Notes: generated from the letters alone by a model not told the origin. 64,000 nucleotides of DNA from Bradyrhizobium aeschynomenes (GCF_013178945.1 NZ_JABFDM010000004.1:310001-374000); one strand, 5' to 3'; positions 8,034 through 18,104 are shown, counted from the first letter of the stretch. Program-made: numbers and translations.

Positions 8034-10406
8034 ATGGGGCGGCGTAGGAGAGGATCAAACGCTGGAACTGGCTTGCTGATCGTGCTGGGCGCGCTTTTCG
8101 CGGTCCTGACGGCGGTCTACCAGTTCGTCATGGAACATCTGGCCGCGGTTGGGACGATTTGCGTCCTTCTCGCGCTAGTTTTCTTTCTCGTCAGGTTCGG
8201 AAAGCGCAAGGAGTCTCCAGTCCCTGTCGTAAGCCCGGTCGAAAGCTTGGCGAGGATTGGCTCCCTGCAGAAGGTCAGGTCCGGACAATCCAACGCAGGA
8301 ATCTCTCGCGAGCGACCGAGCTTAGCCAGGTGGGTTCGATCAGGGGAAATCGTAACGGTTCAAGGCGTCAACATATCCTCGGGGCTCTTCTATCTCGGAC
8401 GCGCTCTCTCCTTCGAAGACCGTGAAATAGACTGCTACGCCGTAAACCCGCAGCTTAGCGCGAAATCGCCCAGGCCGGACGTCGCCGGGAATTCGATGCC
8501 TTACTGGCCGTCCTACGCCGACGTGTCTCCTGCTGCGAGGCGCGCGTTTCTCGATTGGATGTCCACAGGGCGTCGGTCGACCTCGTACGGCATCGGGCAT
8601 GTCTTTCTTTTCTTCTACGGATTGGAGCACCGGCTGTTCGTTGAGCGCGATCTTGCCAGTGCTCCGGAACTCATTGCCGAAGTCGAAAGACTTGTGGCGG
8701 TACGAACGGACAGCGACTCCTTCCAAGGTTATGCGAAACGTTTCCTCGATGCAGCGAGATGCGCGGCCGGCATTCCGCTTCCCATCCCCGCATTGTCGCC
8801 TGAACGGACGCATTCGTCTGAGATGGACCTCGGCGTGCGTATCCATTTGGGACGTCGCCTGTCGCAGTCGCGGGTTCTGTTGTCGGAGGACGCCCTTGTC
8901 TGGATCTTGGCGCTGCAGGACGTCTACCTGCGCACGGCCGCCGTCCGTTGCTTCGACGAGTTCGTCGCCTTGTGGCACCTCCGGTTTCGGGCGAGGTTCC
9001 CCGAAGGGTTCGTTGTCGAGACGACGGGCAGCATCGACGTCCGATATCAAGCGGCAAGCGGCGCTTTCAGCGTCCAGGTGGAGGGACCACACAGGGCCTA
9101 TCCGGACATCGTAAAGACGACGATATCACCGGAGCCGTTGAGGCAGCTGCTGCAGGATTGTACCGACGAGCTCGATAGCTTCAGCCGTTTGCTGGGAAAG
9201 CGGCCGGACGCGAGAAATTCGGTGCAGGCCGCGCTCATGCTTCCTGCCGATCTCTTGTCGGAGATCGGGTTCGAGGCATTGCACCAATTCAAGGCGCGTC
9301 TGTCGGAGATCATGGGCGGCCACGGCCGCGCGAGCACCAAGATGCGGACGGTTCTACAGGCGGTGAATTTCGAGGTGCGGGACAAAGTGGCGCCGGGTCT
9401 CGCCGACCAATTGAGTCAGGTGCTTGATCTCGTCGACATCGCCATCGAGCCGGATCGCAGGTTCGGTAGCGCTGTTCCGCAATTGGACGATCAGGTTTTC
9501 CTATTCAGCGCTCCAGGCGGCGGTCACGTCGATTTCGAGCGTCCGGCCTACCGCTCGATGAAGGCTCAAGTCGAAGTCGCCGTCCTCGCCGCGGCGGCGG
9601 ATGGCCAAACATCCGGAGACGAGATGTCCCGTGTGATCGCCGGGATCAGAGACGGAAACGACCTCGGCGCGATCGAGCGTGCCCGCCTTATCGCCTTCGC
9701 CGTTACGACCTTCAACAGTCCGCCGAAGCTGTCGAGGGTAATGAAGCGGCTGGCGGAACGGAGCGATGCCGAACGCGAGGCGATCGCCGACGCCGCGCTT
9801 GCCGTCGTGGGTGGCAGCGGCAACGTCGATGCGGACGACGTCAAGTTTCTCGAACGGCTGCACAAGTCTTTGGGATTGCCTAAGGAGCGTGTCTATTCCG
9901 AACTGCACCGGGCGGCGCCAAGAAGCGACGAACCTGTGGCGGTCTCGCACGAAAGGCGCGAGGCTGGCATTCCGATTCCCAAGGAAGCTCCCGCTCTGCC
10001 CGATGATGATGCTGCTGGCGTGAAGATCGATGCTGTGCGTCTCGCCCGGACGCAACGCGAAACGGCGGCCGTTTCCGAACTGCTGGCGAACATCTTCGAG
10101 GAAGAACCGGCACCTTCCGAAGTCGACACGCCCGTCGCTTCCACCGCGAACGGCGCGTCCCTTGAAGGCCTGGACCGCCAGCACACCGAACTGCTCGAGC
10201 AGATCGAGCTCAAGGGTTCCATTTCCAAAGCCGAATTTGAAGAGCGCGCACGCGCCATGAAGCTCCTTCCCGAAGGCGCTCTTGAATGCATCAACGACTG
10301 GTCTTTCGACCACTTCGACGAGCCGTTGCTGGAGGAGGGCGATGAGATCGTCATGGCGCACCAGCTACGGTCGCGGTTGGCCGAATTGAGAGAGACGACG
10401 ACATGA
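8034..10406 (+). CDS. Membrane-anchored TerB_N/TerB/TerB_C domain protein
   Basis: A 790-residue protein, first gene of a four-gene operon. A basic N-terminus is followed by two membrane segments (about 12-30 and 37-54). A TerB_N domain (about 100-240) contains FYLGRALSFEDREIDCYAVN and the conserved PYWPSYADVSP. A TerB-like helical domain (about 500-620) has AAAADGQTSGDEMSRVIAG and a repeat-like VVGGSGNVDADDVKFLERLH. A TerB_C domain ends the protein. TerB-type domains carry acidic metal-binding sites and are tied to tellurite, phage and stress response loci; the TerB_N/TerB_C form is usually fused to partners rather than conferring tellurite resistance itself. It overlaps the next gene by 4 bases. 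It probably tethers or senses for the ATPase/helicase partners at the inner membrane (inference). Confidence 0.85.
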   Translation: MGRRRRGSNAGTGLLIVLGALFAVLTAVYQFVMEHLAAVGTICVLLALVFFLVRFGKRKESPVPVVSPVESLARIGSLQKVRSGQSNAGISRERPSLARWVRSGEIVTVQGVNISSGLFYLGRALSFEDREIDCYAVNPQLSAKSPRPDVAGNSMPYWPSYADVSPAARRAFLDWMSTGRRSTSYGIGHVFLFFYGLEHRLFVERDLASAPELIAEVERLVAVRTDSDSFQGYAKRFLDAARCAAGIPLPIPALSPERTHSSEMDLGVRIHLGRRLSQSRVLLSEDALVWILALQDVYLRTAAVRCFDEFVALWHLRFRARFPEGFVVETTGSIDVRYQAASGAFSVQVEGPHRAYPDIVKTTISPEPLRQLLQDCTDELDSFSRLLGKRPDARNSVQAALMLPADLLSEIGFEALHQFKARLSEIMGGHGRASTKMRTVLQAVNFEVRDKVAPGLADQLSQVLDLVDIAIEPDRRFGSAVPQLDDQVFLFSAPGGGHVDFERPAYRSMKAQVEVAVLAAAADGQTSGDEMSRVIAGIRDGNDLGAIERARLIAFAVTTFNSPPKLSRVMKRLAERSDAEREAIADAALAVVGGSGNVDADDVKFLERLHKSLGLPKERVYSELHRAAPRSDEPVAVSHERREAGIPIPKEAPALPDDDAAGVKIDAVRLARTQRETAAVSELLANIFEEEPAPSEVDTPVASTANGASLEGLDRQHTELLEQIELKGSISKAEFEERARAMKLLPEGALECINDWSFDHFDEPLLEEGDEIVMAHQLRSRLAELRETTT

Positions 10407-11734
10407 GCAAAGCGCCGAAGGCAATCAAGCCGAAGGAACGGGATACGATTATTCAGGCGCTCAGCGCAGGCGTGGTTCCGCGAGTGGGCCTTCCGCACAT
10501 CCAGGTCGGCAGAGCCGCGGAGATCGGTGCTCTCCTTCGCGACGTCGACCGTATCGCCGACGGTGGGGCCGCCGTCAGGTTCGTGATCGGCGACTACGGC
10601 GCCGGAAAGACCTTCTTCGCGAACCTGATCCGATTGATCGCGCTGGAGCGGAAGTGCGTCACCGTCCATGCCGATCTAGCGCCCGACCGCCGCATCCATG
10701 CCGGAGGGGGCCAGGCAAGAGCACTGTATTCCGAAGCGGTCCGGAACATGGCTACGCGGACCAAGCCGGAAGGCGGCGCGTTGGCGGCCGTCGTGGAGCG
10801 GTTGGTGACGGACGCCGTGAAGGAGGCGAGCGAGCGGCAGATCGCCGTCGAGAAGATCATCGACGAGAGGCTGGCGCCGATACGGGAATTCGTCGGCGGC
10901 TATGATTTCGCGACCGTCCTAAAGGCTTATTGGCGCGGCAGCGAAACGTCGAACGAAGAACTCAAGACCGCTGCCTTGCGCTGGCTGCGCGGGGAGTTCT
11001 CGACGAAGACAGAGGCGAACAAGTCGCTCGGCGTCCGTACCATCATCGACGACGACAGCGTGTACGACTCTTTGAAATCGCTCGCATGTCTGACCAAGGT
11101 GGCCGGCTATGCCGGGCTCTTCGTCGTGTTCGACGAGATGGTGAACATCTACAAGCTGCAAAGTGCCCAGGCGCGGAAGCTGAATTTCGAGCAGATACTG
11201 CGCATCGTCAACGACGCCCTCCAGGGGAATACGTCCAATATCGGATTCATGATGTGCGGAACGCCACCGTTCCTGATGGACACCCGGCGTGGGTTATTCA
11301 GCTACGAAGCGCTGCAGTCGCGTCTCGCCGAGAACCAGTTCGCGACGGGAGGTCTCGTGGACCTTTCGGGACCGGTCATCAACCTCCAGAGCCTGACGCC
11401 AGAGGACCTCCTCGTCCTGCTGTCGAACATCAGGAACGTCTTCGCAGGAGGCGATCCCTCCAACAATCTGGTGCCGGACGAGGCTCTGAAGGCGTTCATG
11501 AACTATTGCGATCGCCGGATTGGTGAAGCGTATTTCCGGACGCCCCGGACGACGGTGAAGGCGTTCGTCCAGTTGCTTTCGGTTCTGGAGCAGAATCCCG
11601 GCGCCAAGTGGCAGGATCTGCTGGGGCAAGTTCAGATCGCCGCCGATTTGCACGGCCAGGAGGAGATGGTGCCCGAGGGCGGACCGCAACCGGGAGATGA
11701 AGATGAGCTTACCAGTTTCCGCATCGGGACTTGA
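10403..11734 (+). CDS. BrxD-like (DUF2791) P-loop ATP-binding protein
   Basis: A 443-residue ATPase with Walker A GDYGAGKT (63-70), an HADLAPDRR stretch after it, and Walker B GLFVVFDEMVN (about 242-252). FMMCGTPPFLMD and a C-terminal helical part follow. The GDYGAGKT plus FDE arrangement with these spacings is that of the DUF2791/BrxD family, ORC/Cdc6-like ATPases found in some BREX loci and other defence clusters. Here there is no BREX methylase, PglZ or BrxC nearby. Start ATG 10403 overlaps the TerB gene stop by 4 bases (ATGA), and the stop lies 32 bases inside the helicase gene, so the operon is translationally coupled. It probably works directly with the next gene's helicase, as BrxD occurs with BrxHI. 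Confidence 0.82.
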   Translation: MSKAPKAIKPKERDTIIQALSAGVVPRVGLPHIQVGRAAEIGALLRDVDRIADGGAAVRFVIGDYGAGKTFFANLIRLIALERKCVTVHADLAPDRRIHAGGGQARALYSEAVRNMATRTKPEGGALAAVVERLVTDAVKEASERQIAVEKIIDERLAPIREFVGGYDFATVLKAYWRGSETSNEELKTAALRWLRGEFSTKTEANKSLGVRTIIDDDSVYDSLKSLACLTKVAGYAGLFVVFDEMVNIYKLQSAQARKLNFEQILRIVNDALQGNTSNIGFMMCGTPPFLMDTRRGLFSYEALQSRLAENQFATGGLVDLSGPVINLQSLTPEDLLVLLSNIRNVFAGGDPSNNLVPDEALKAFMNYCDRRIGEAYFRTPRTTVKAFVQLLSVLEQNPGAKWQDLLGQVQIAADLHGQEEMVPEGGPQPGDEDELTSFRIGT

Positions 11735-13940
11735 ATCCGCTTATCACCGGCTCCACCCGAAGATCCGCCGCTGGATCCGCGATCAGGGCTGGGACGAACT
11801 GCGCGAAATCCAGGCCCGTACGATCGTCGAGGTGCTCGACGGCGACAGCGACATCCTGATTGCGGCGACAACCGCCGCCGGAAAGACCGAGGCGGCGTTT
11901 CTGCCGATCTTGACTTCGATAGCTGAAAGGAAGGCGTCCGGCTTCTCGGTTCTGTACGTAAGTCCGCTCAAGGCACTCATCAACGATCAGTTCAGGCGTC
12001 TGGAAGAGCTCTGCGAAAGCATGGAGATCCCCGTCGTCAAGTGGCACGGCGATGCGCCACAGGCCGACAAGAAGAAAGCGATGAGTAAGCCGGACGGCAT
12101 CGCGCTCATCACGCCGGAGTCCATCGAGGCAATGTTCGTCCGCCGTCCTGCCGACGCCAAGCGGCTGTTGTCGGCTGCGGAGTTTATCGTCGTCGACGAA
12201 CTCCACTCCTTCCTCCAGGGACCGAGAGGTCTGCATGTCGCGAGCCTGCTCCGCCGCATCGACGCAATGGCGGCCCGCCCGGCGCGAAGGGTGGGTCTCT
12301 CTGCGACGATCGGCGATCTAGGGCAAGCGCGCACTTGGCTGCGGCCCAGAGATCCGGATCGTGTGGCTGAACTTCTGGCGAAGTCCGATGCGCCGGAACT
12401 GAGGCTCCAGGTCAGGGGATACGTCGAGCCACCTGATCTCGACGATCCCGATCACGCCGAGGGAGGGACGGAGAACGAGGACGGCCTGCCACATCGGATC
12501 GCGCTCGATTGGATCTCGGATCATCTGTTCGAGACGCTGCGAGGTGAAAACAATCTCATCTTTGGAGGATCGCGGCGGACTGTGGAATCGACGGCCGACC
12601 GGCTGCGCCGACGCTCCGAAAAGCTGAACGTGCCAAACGAATTTTATCCTCACCACGGCAGCCTTTCGAAGACATTGCGGGAGGAGTTGGAGGATCGCCT
12701 CAAGGATGGGAAGCGGCCCACGACAGCGGTCTGCACGTCGACACTCGAGTTAGGCGTCGACATCGGCTCGGTGAAGTCGGTTGCTCAGATAGGAGCGCCG
12801 CGTTCGCTGGCGTCGCTTAGGCAAAGACTCGGTCGGACCGGCAGACGCCGCGGTACACCGTCCGTCCTGCGCATCTACCTGAGAGAACCGAACATCGATC
12901 GGAAGTCGGGGATACTGGACCGCCTTCGATCGAACACGATCAGGTCTGTCGCGGTGGTTAGGCTTCTTCTCCAGGGGTTCGTCGAGGAAGCCGGGACGTC
13001 TCCAGAGATCGCCTCGACGCTGATCCACCAGATACTCTCAGTCATCGTCGAGCGCGGTGGCATCAGACCCAAGCCGCTGTACGACCTTCTGTGTGGACCT
13101 GGTCCTTTCGCGTCTATCTCGACCAACGACTTCGTGAACCTGCTGCGCCATCTTGGATCACGCGACGTGCGCTTCGTCGAGCAGGCCGCGGACGGTACGC
13201 TCATGCTCGGACAGGAGGGTGAAAAAGCGGCGCAGTCGCGCAGCTTCTTCGCGGTTTTCGAGTCCGGCGAAGAGTGGCGGCTGACGGTCGGCGGGCGGGC
13301 TCTCGGAACGCTGCCGATCACCCATCCCGTCCATAAGGACGGCCTGGTCGTCTTCGCCGGGAGACGATGGATCGTGCAGGACCTTGACGAGCAGACGATG
13401 ACGCTGGTCGTCGCACCGCATCCGGGCGGCGTCGTCCCGCGCTTCGAACCAGCTTCCGGCGAACCCGCACACGACAGGCTGGTGGCGGAAATGCGATCGG
13501 TCTATCTTGCGAACGATGTGCCGCCCTATCTGGACGAGAAGGCTCGGAAGCTTCTGTCCGAAGGGCGCGAGATGTTCAGAAATCTGGATTTGCAGCACCG
13601 CTCGCTGGTGCCCGAAGACCGGGACATGCACGTCTTTCTCTGGCGGGGTTCTCAGGCGACGGCAGTCTTCAGCGCGGCTCTGGCTATGGCCGGCCTCAAA
13701 TCGGGCGTCCACGAATTGGGGGTGTCGGTTTCCAAGATCAAGCAGGAAGAGCTCCGGCCCATCTTGGAAAAGCTCGCGCAGATGCGTGAGATCGATCCGG
13801 CGGACGTTTCGGCATTCGTCGCTAACGTCAAGACCGGAAAGTTCAGAGAGCAGGTGCCGGAAGGATTGGCGCGCTCGCTGTGGGCCAAGCAGAACCGGGG
13901 CCGAATAGCCGATATATCAGCGATGGCCGCCGGCGCGTAG
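11703..13940 (+). CDS. Lhr/BrxHI-like DEAD/DEAH-box helicase
   Basis: A 745-residue superfamily 2 helicase. Motif Q/I is IQARTIVEV...AATTAAGKT (54-62), motif Ia VLYVSPLKALIND, motif II DELH (about 165), motif III SATIG. The C-terminal half has CTSTLELGVDIG and QRLGRTGRR. It most resembles the Lhr-like helicases named BrxHI in BREX type 2. After the two RecA domains comes about 350 residues of unrecognised C-terminal sequence. I moved the start from ATG 11697 to 11703 because GGGAG (11692-11696) gives proper spacing only to the second ATG. The gene overlaps the ATPase and lies 36 bases before the nuclease-helicase. Confidence 0.88.
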   Translation: MSLPVSASGLESAYHRLHPKIRRWIRDQGWDELREIQARTIVEVLDGDSDILIAATTAAGKTEAAFLPILTSIAERKASGFSVLYVSPLKALINDQFRRLEELCESMEIPVVKWHGDAPQADKKKAMSKPDGIALITPESIEAMFVRRPADAKRLLSAAEFIVVDELHSFLQGPRGLHVASLLRRIDAMAARPARRVGLSATIGDLGQARTWLRPRDPDRVAELLAKSDAPELRLQVRGYVEPPDLDDPDHAEGGTENEDGLPHRIALDWISDHLFETLRGENNLIFGGSRRTVESTADRLRRRSEKLNVPNEFYPHHGSLSKTLREELEDRLKDGKRPTTAVCTSTLELGVDIGSVKSVAQIGAPRSLASLRQRLGRTGRRRGTPSVLRIYLREPNIDRKSGILDRLRSNTIRSVAVVRLLLQGFVEEAGTSPEIASTLIHQILSVIVERGGIRPKPLYDLLCGPGPFASISTNDFVNLLRHLGSRDVRFVEQAADGTLMLGQEGEKAAQSRSFFAVFESGEEWRLTVGGRALGTLPITHPVHKDGLVVFAGRRWIVQDLDEQTMTLVVAPHPGGVVPRFEPASGEPAHDRLVAEMRSVYLANDVPPYLDEKARKLLSEGREMFRNLDLQHRSLVPEDRDMHVFLWRGSQATAVFSAALAMAGLKSGVHELGVSVSKIKQEELRPILEKLAQMREIDPADVSAFVANVKTGKFREQVPEGLARSLWAKQNRGRIADISAMAAGA

Positions 13941-13976
13941 CTAGTTCAAGGCGATCGCGATCGGTGGGGAGGCAGT

Positions 13977-16900
13977 ATGCACAAAGCGGATGGGAAGCTT
14001 TTTCTCAGCGCCGGCGATCTGGTCGGGCATCTGAGTTGCCGCTATCTGACCGCGCTCGACGTCAAGGTGGCGAACGGCGAGCTTGCCAAGCCGAAGATCT
14101 GGGACCCGGTGCTTGAGACGTTGGCGGAGCGCGGCGCCGTGCACGAACGCGACTACGTCCATCACCTCACCTCGACCGGTACGGTCGCGACCCTGATCGA
14201 CGGGGTGGGCGTTGACGCGATCTCGGTTGCCGCCACCCGCGAAGCTCTCGGCAGGGGCGACGCCATTATCGTTCAGGCGGCACTGCAAGACGGCGTATGG
14301 AGCGGGCGGGCCGACGTCCTTCTTCGCGTGGAGAAGCCCAGCCAGCTGGGTCCATGGTCGTACCAGGTGACTGACACGAAGCTGTCCCGGGAAACGAAGG
14401 GCAACACGGTCCTGCAGATATCGCTGTACTCCGATCTTCTTTCCAAGATGCAGGGTTGCCAACCTGAGTCGGCTCTCGTCGTCACGCCGGGAAACGATTT
14501 CTCGCCCGAAGAGCATCGCGTCGCCGACTACGCCGCCTATTACCGCCATGTGAGGGCCAGCCTCGAGCGTGCCGTGTCCGGCGGAGACGCCGTCGCCGCC
14601 TATCCCGAACCGATCGAGCATTGTGAAATCTGCCGCTGGCGTCGCCAGTGCGACGACAGAAGGAGGGCCGACGACCACATGTCGCTGGTCGCAGGCATCA
14701 GCAAATCCCAAATCGGCGAATTGGAAAGGCGAGGGGTCAACACCACCACGGAGCTCGCGGCGGTCCCTCTGCGGCTTCCTTGGAGACCTGATCGCGGTGC
14801 AGCCAAGAGCTTCGAGAAGATCCGCGAACAGGCGAGAATCCAGATCGAAGGGTTCAGAGCCGGTAAGATTCTATACGAAACGCTCGCTCCGGTGCCGGGG
14901 TTCGGATTGGCGCGTCTTCCTGAGCCGTCGCCCGGCGACATCTTCTTCGACTTCGAAGGAGATCCGTTCGTGGGCAATGGGGGTCTCGAATTTCTGTTCG
15001 GATACGTCTTCATCGATGCGGATGGGTCGGAGCGATACGTCGGAGACTGGGCCTCCAACAGGCAGGAAGAGCGGATGGCGTTCGAACGTTTCGTCGACTT
15101 CGTGACGCTGCGTCTGAAGGAATACCCGAGCCTGCATATCTTTCACTTCGCCCCATACGAACCGGCGGCGATGAAGCGTCTGATGGGACGCTACGCGACC
15201 CGCGAAAACGAAGTCGATAATCTTCTTCGAGGGGAGATCTTCGTCGATCTCTTCTCGGTCGTACGCCATGCCATCAGGGCGAGCGTGGAAAGCTATTCGA
15301 TAAAGAAGCTTGAGCCGCTCTACGGCTTTGTCCGGAGCGTGCCGTTGGCCGACGTTGGAGCCGTGATGGCCAGGACGCAGGCGCGGCTAGAACTCGCCGA
15401 CCCATCGGGCGTTCCCGAAGCCGACAAGATCGTGGTCAAAGGATACAATCGCGACGACTGTGTCTCGACTAAAGCTTTGCGGAACTGGCTGGAGACGGTT
15501 CGAACGGCTCTGGTCGCCGCCGGCGCGACAGTCGAGCGGCCGACCGGGCCGACCGCCGAGATCAGCGCCGAGCTCGACGAGTGGCAGAAGAAGGTCGCCG
15601 CACTCGTGGCACGGCTCACCCTCGGTGTGCCGGACGACGTCCTGCAACGCAGCCCCGAACAGCAAGCCCGCTGGCTTCTCGCCTTCATGCTCGACTGGCA
15701 TGGCCGGGAGAAGAAAGCCGTCTGGTGGGAATACTTCCGGCTTCGCGACCTGTCCGCCGAGGACCTGCTTCACGAGCGCGATGCCCTGTCGGACATGACC
15801 TTCCTGAACCAGGTGGGCGGCACCGCCAGGGCACCCATCCACCGGTACGCGTTCGTGCTTCAGGACACGGACATCCGGGAAGGTGATGAACTCAGGAGCA
15901 TCGGAGGCGACAAGTTCGGGCGCGTGGTGGGGATTTCACTCGACGAACGAACGATCGACATCAAGAAGCGCGGAGATACGGCGACGTATCATCCCGAGGC
16001 CATCTTCGCCCATAGCTACGTTGACACTCAGGTGCTCGCCGATTCCCTGATGCGGCTCGGCGAGTATGTGGCGGACCACGGGATCGAGGGCGACGGCGAT
16101 CACAAGGCGGCGCGGGATCTACTCAGGCGTGTCGCGCCTCAGCTGCGCGGACAAGCGTTTCAGGTTGAGGGCGAGGAGACGCTCACCGCGGCCATTCGAG
16201 CCGCGCTCAATCTCGACCAAAGCGTCCTGCCGGTGCAGGGACCACCGGGAGCCGGCAAGACATACACGGGCGCTCGCATGATCTGCGCGTTGGCGAAGAA
16301 CGGAAAGTCCGTAGGCATAACCGCGAACAGCCACAAAGTGATCAGCAACCTTCTGGACGAGGTCCTCGTGGCGGCCCGTAAAGAAGGTATCGAGTTCGGA
16401 TGTATCCAGAAGGTATCAGAAATGGAGGATGACCGGCCGCCACTTCGGTTTACGTCCGACAACGCGGACTTTCTCGACGCCCTGCATTCGGACTGCAACG
16501 TCGGGGGCGCGACGGCCTGGTTCTGGGCAAGGACCGATGCGGCAAGAAGCGTCGACGTTCTTTTCATCGACGAGGCCGCGCAGATGTCGCTCGCGAACGT
16601 GCTAGCCGTGTCCCAGGCCGCTGAGAGTATCGTTCTCCTTGGAGATCCCCGGCAGCTCGAGCAGCCGATCCAAGGCAGTCATCCCGACGCCGTCGATGTA
16701 TCTTCCCTCGATCATATACTCGGTGCCCATGCGACGGTCCCGGCCGACCGGGGACTGTTCCTACCGGAAACGTGGCGGCTGCATCCGTCGATATGTTCAT
16801 TCAGTTCAGAGATGTTCTACGAGAGCCGTCTTTATCCGCGCCCGGGACTGGATAACCAGTCGATCCGATCCTGCGGACGCCTCCAAGGATCGGGTCTTAG

Positions 16901-17384
16901 ATATTTGCCTGTCGAGCACGAAGGCAACCAGAGCTCGTCGCGGGAAGAGGCCGACTGCGTTCGTGACTTGGTTGGGGAGATACTGCAATCGGGGACGACG
17001 TGGATGAACCGCGAAGGGGTTGAGGCGCCAGTCGGTTTGGACGATATACTGATCATAGCGCCATACAATGCGCAGGTGTTCGAACTGCATGAGCGCATTC
17101 CCGGCGCACGGATAGGGACGGTTGACAAATTTCAGGGTCGCGAGGCTCCGATCGTGATCTACTCGATGACAACGTCGAGCAATACTGATGCCCCGCGGGG
17201 TATGGAATTTCTGTACAGCGCAAACCGATTGAACGTTGCGACCTCGCGCGCGAAATGCATCTGCGTGATCGTCGCGTCGCCGCGGCTCTTCGAAGTGGAG
17301 TGTCTGACGCCGAGACAGATGCAGCTGGCGAACGCGTTCTGTCGATATCTCGAGTTATCTACGCGCTTGGATCGACCTATTTGA
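13977..17384 (+). CDS. TM0106-type RecB nuclease, YprB-like RNase H and SF1 helicase fusion
   Basis: An 1135-residue multidomain enzyme. The N-terminal RecB-like PD-(D/E)xK nuclease shows VTDTKL (about 130) and LQISLYSDLL, the Q-x-x-x-Y motif. It is followed by a Cys cluster HCEICRWRRQC (about 213-223), which may bind an iron-sulfur cluster. A YprB/RNase H-like domain begins FFDFEGDPF (about 322), and a Gly/acidic linker leads to an SF1 DNA2/UPF1-like helicase: GPPGAGKT (about 755), FIDEAAQM (about 863), LLGDPRQLEQP, TVDKFQGREA, and NVATSRAK near the end. Start ATG 13977 follows GGGGAGG. Such proteins process DNA or RNA and are the effector-like candidate of the operon. It is the last gene of the block, followed by a 306-bp region without a confident gene. 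Confidence 0.88.
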   Translation: MHKADGKLFLSAGDLVGHLSCRYLTALDVKVANGELAKPKIWDPVLETLAERGAVHERDYVHHLTSTGTVATLIDGVGVDAISVAATREALGRGDAIIVQAALQDGVWSGRADVLLRVEKPSQLGPWSYQVTDTKLSRETKGNTVLQISLYSDLLSKMQGCQPESALVVTPGNDFSPEEHRVADYAAYYRHVRASLERAVSGGDAVAAYPEPIEHCEICRWRRQCDDRRRADDHMSLVAGISKSQIGELERRGVNTTTELAAVPLRLPWRPDRGAAKSFEKIREQARIQIEGFRAGKILYETLAPVPGFGLARLPEPSPGDIFFDFEGDPFVGNGGLEFLFGYVFIDADGSERYVGDWASNRQEERMAFERFVDFVTLRLKEYPSLHIFHFAPYEPAAMKRLMGRYATRENEVDNLLRGEIFVDLFSVVRHAIRASVESYSIKKLEPLYGFVRSVPLADVGAVMARTQARLELADPSGVPEADKIVVKGYNRDDCVSTKALRNWLETVRTALVAAGATVERPTGPTAEISAELDEWQKKVAALVARLTLGVPDDVLQRSPEQQARWLLAFMLDWHGREKKAVWWEYFRLRDLSAEDLLHERDALSDMTFLNQVGGTARAPIHRYAFVLQDTDIREGDELRSIGGDKFGRVVGISLDERTIDIKKRGDTATYHPEAIFAHSYVDTQVLADSLMRLGEYVADHGIEGDGDHKAARDLLRRVAPQLRGQAFQVEGEETLTAAIRAALNLDQSVLPVQGPPGAGKTYTGARMICALAKNGKSVGITANSHKVISNLLDEVLVAARKEGIEFGCIQKVSEMEDDRPPLRFTSDNADFLDALHSDCNVGGATAWFWARTDAARSVDVLFIDEAAQMSLANVLAVSQAAESIVLLGDPRQLEQPIQGSHPDAVDVSSLDHILGAHATVPADRGLFLPETWRLHPSICSFSSEMFYESRLYPRPGLDNQSIRSCGRLQGSGLRYLPVEHEGNQSSSREEADCVRDLVGEILQSGTTWMNREGVEAPVGLDDILIIAPYNAQVFELHERIPGARIGTVDKFQGREAPIVIYSMTTSSNTDAPRGMEFLYSANRLNVATSRAKCICVIVASPRLFEVECLTPRQMQLANAFCRYLELSTRLDRPI

Positions 17385-17690
17385 GAGAAACGAAAATCTC
17401 TTGAGTTAAACGGGCGAAAGTCACGATCTACATAGCTGTCGCATCCTCAATCTCCTTTCCTCTATCACCGCGATGAGCTTACCAAGAAGGTGAGGCCGGA
17501 GCAGATCAAAAGTGAAACGCTCTATCAGGCACTGTCGAGTTACGATTTATTATTAACGCATTCGAGAGCCGGTCATCGCGCCTTACTATCCGATGATCTC
17601 TTGCAAGCACCGTTCGCTGAAATCAAACATCGGAGGGGGTTACGTCCATCAGCTATGTGAACCAGAGGTTGCCGTGCTACCGAAATCCGA
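17385..17690. other. Region after the nuclease-helicase with a coding-like fragment
   Basis: No complete gene. One frame from about 17458 to 17659 reads LYHRDELTKKVRPEQIKSET and onward in a protein-like way (ALSSYDLLLTHSRAG), but it has no start after the upstream TAG, so it may be a gene remnant or decayed mobile sequence. I see no terminator after the stop at 17384. Confidence 0.35.
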
Positions 17691-18104
17691 TTGCCATTCG
17701 GCGTACGGTTTGCATCCCGATCGGGCCCCAAGGGTTACCCGGCCAACACCGCCGAATCTCTCGAACCATCACTGGAACGTTTATCAGTTGCTGGGTCAGT
17801 TTTGGAAGCCGATATAGGGCAACGTTCGTCGCTTATTTCAATCCCGAACAGTAGTAGACTGAGGCCGACGGCCGACCGGATGATCGCCTACATCGAGGCG
17901 GCCGGTCCGCTCGGCATCGCCGCATACGAGATCGCGAACAGGGGCAAGATCGCGCGCGACCGAGTCGAGCGAATCGGCGAGATGTTCGAGAACATGGGGA
18001 TCATCCGGTCGGCCGTGGTCCGCCTGTCGGATCAAGGCCGCAAGGGCACTCGGTACTTCCTGCACGAGCACGTCGAACCGCTTATTTCTGAACTGGCTAG
18101 CTAA
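17691..18104 (+). CDS. Hypothetical protein with winged-helix-like C-terminal half
   Basis: A 137-residue frame. The second half (from about residue 58, LRPTADRMIAYIEAAGPLGI) has AAYEIANRGKIARDRVER and MFENMGIIRSAVVRLS, the alternating helix pattern of a winged helix-turn-helix. The first 55 residues have weak coding character, so the true start may be a later codon or this may be the tail of a decayed gene. It sits alone between the four-gene operon and the minus-strand Schlafen-like gene. A DNA-binding regulator of the neighbouring operon is possible, but nothing in the sequence proves it. Confidence 0.45.
   Translation: MPFGVRFASRSGPKGYPANTAESLEPSLERLSVAGSVLEADIGQRSSLISIPNSSRLRPTADRMIAYIEAAGPLGIAAYEIANRGKIARDRVERIGEMFENMGIIRSAVVRLSDQGRKGTRYFLHEHVEPLISELAS

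Noticed and set aside
8034..17384. A canonical BREX system
   Set aside because: Only BrxD-like and BrxHI-like proteins are present. No PglX methylase, PglZ phosphatase, BrxC/PglY or BrxA/B is seen, so the locus is not BREX as defined.
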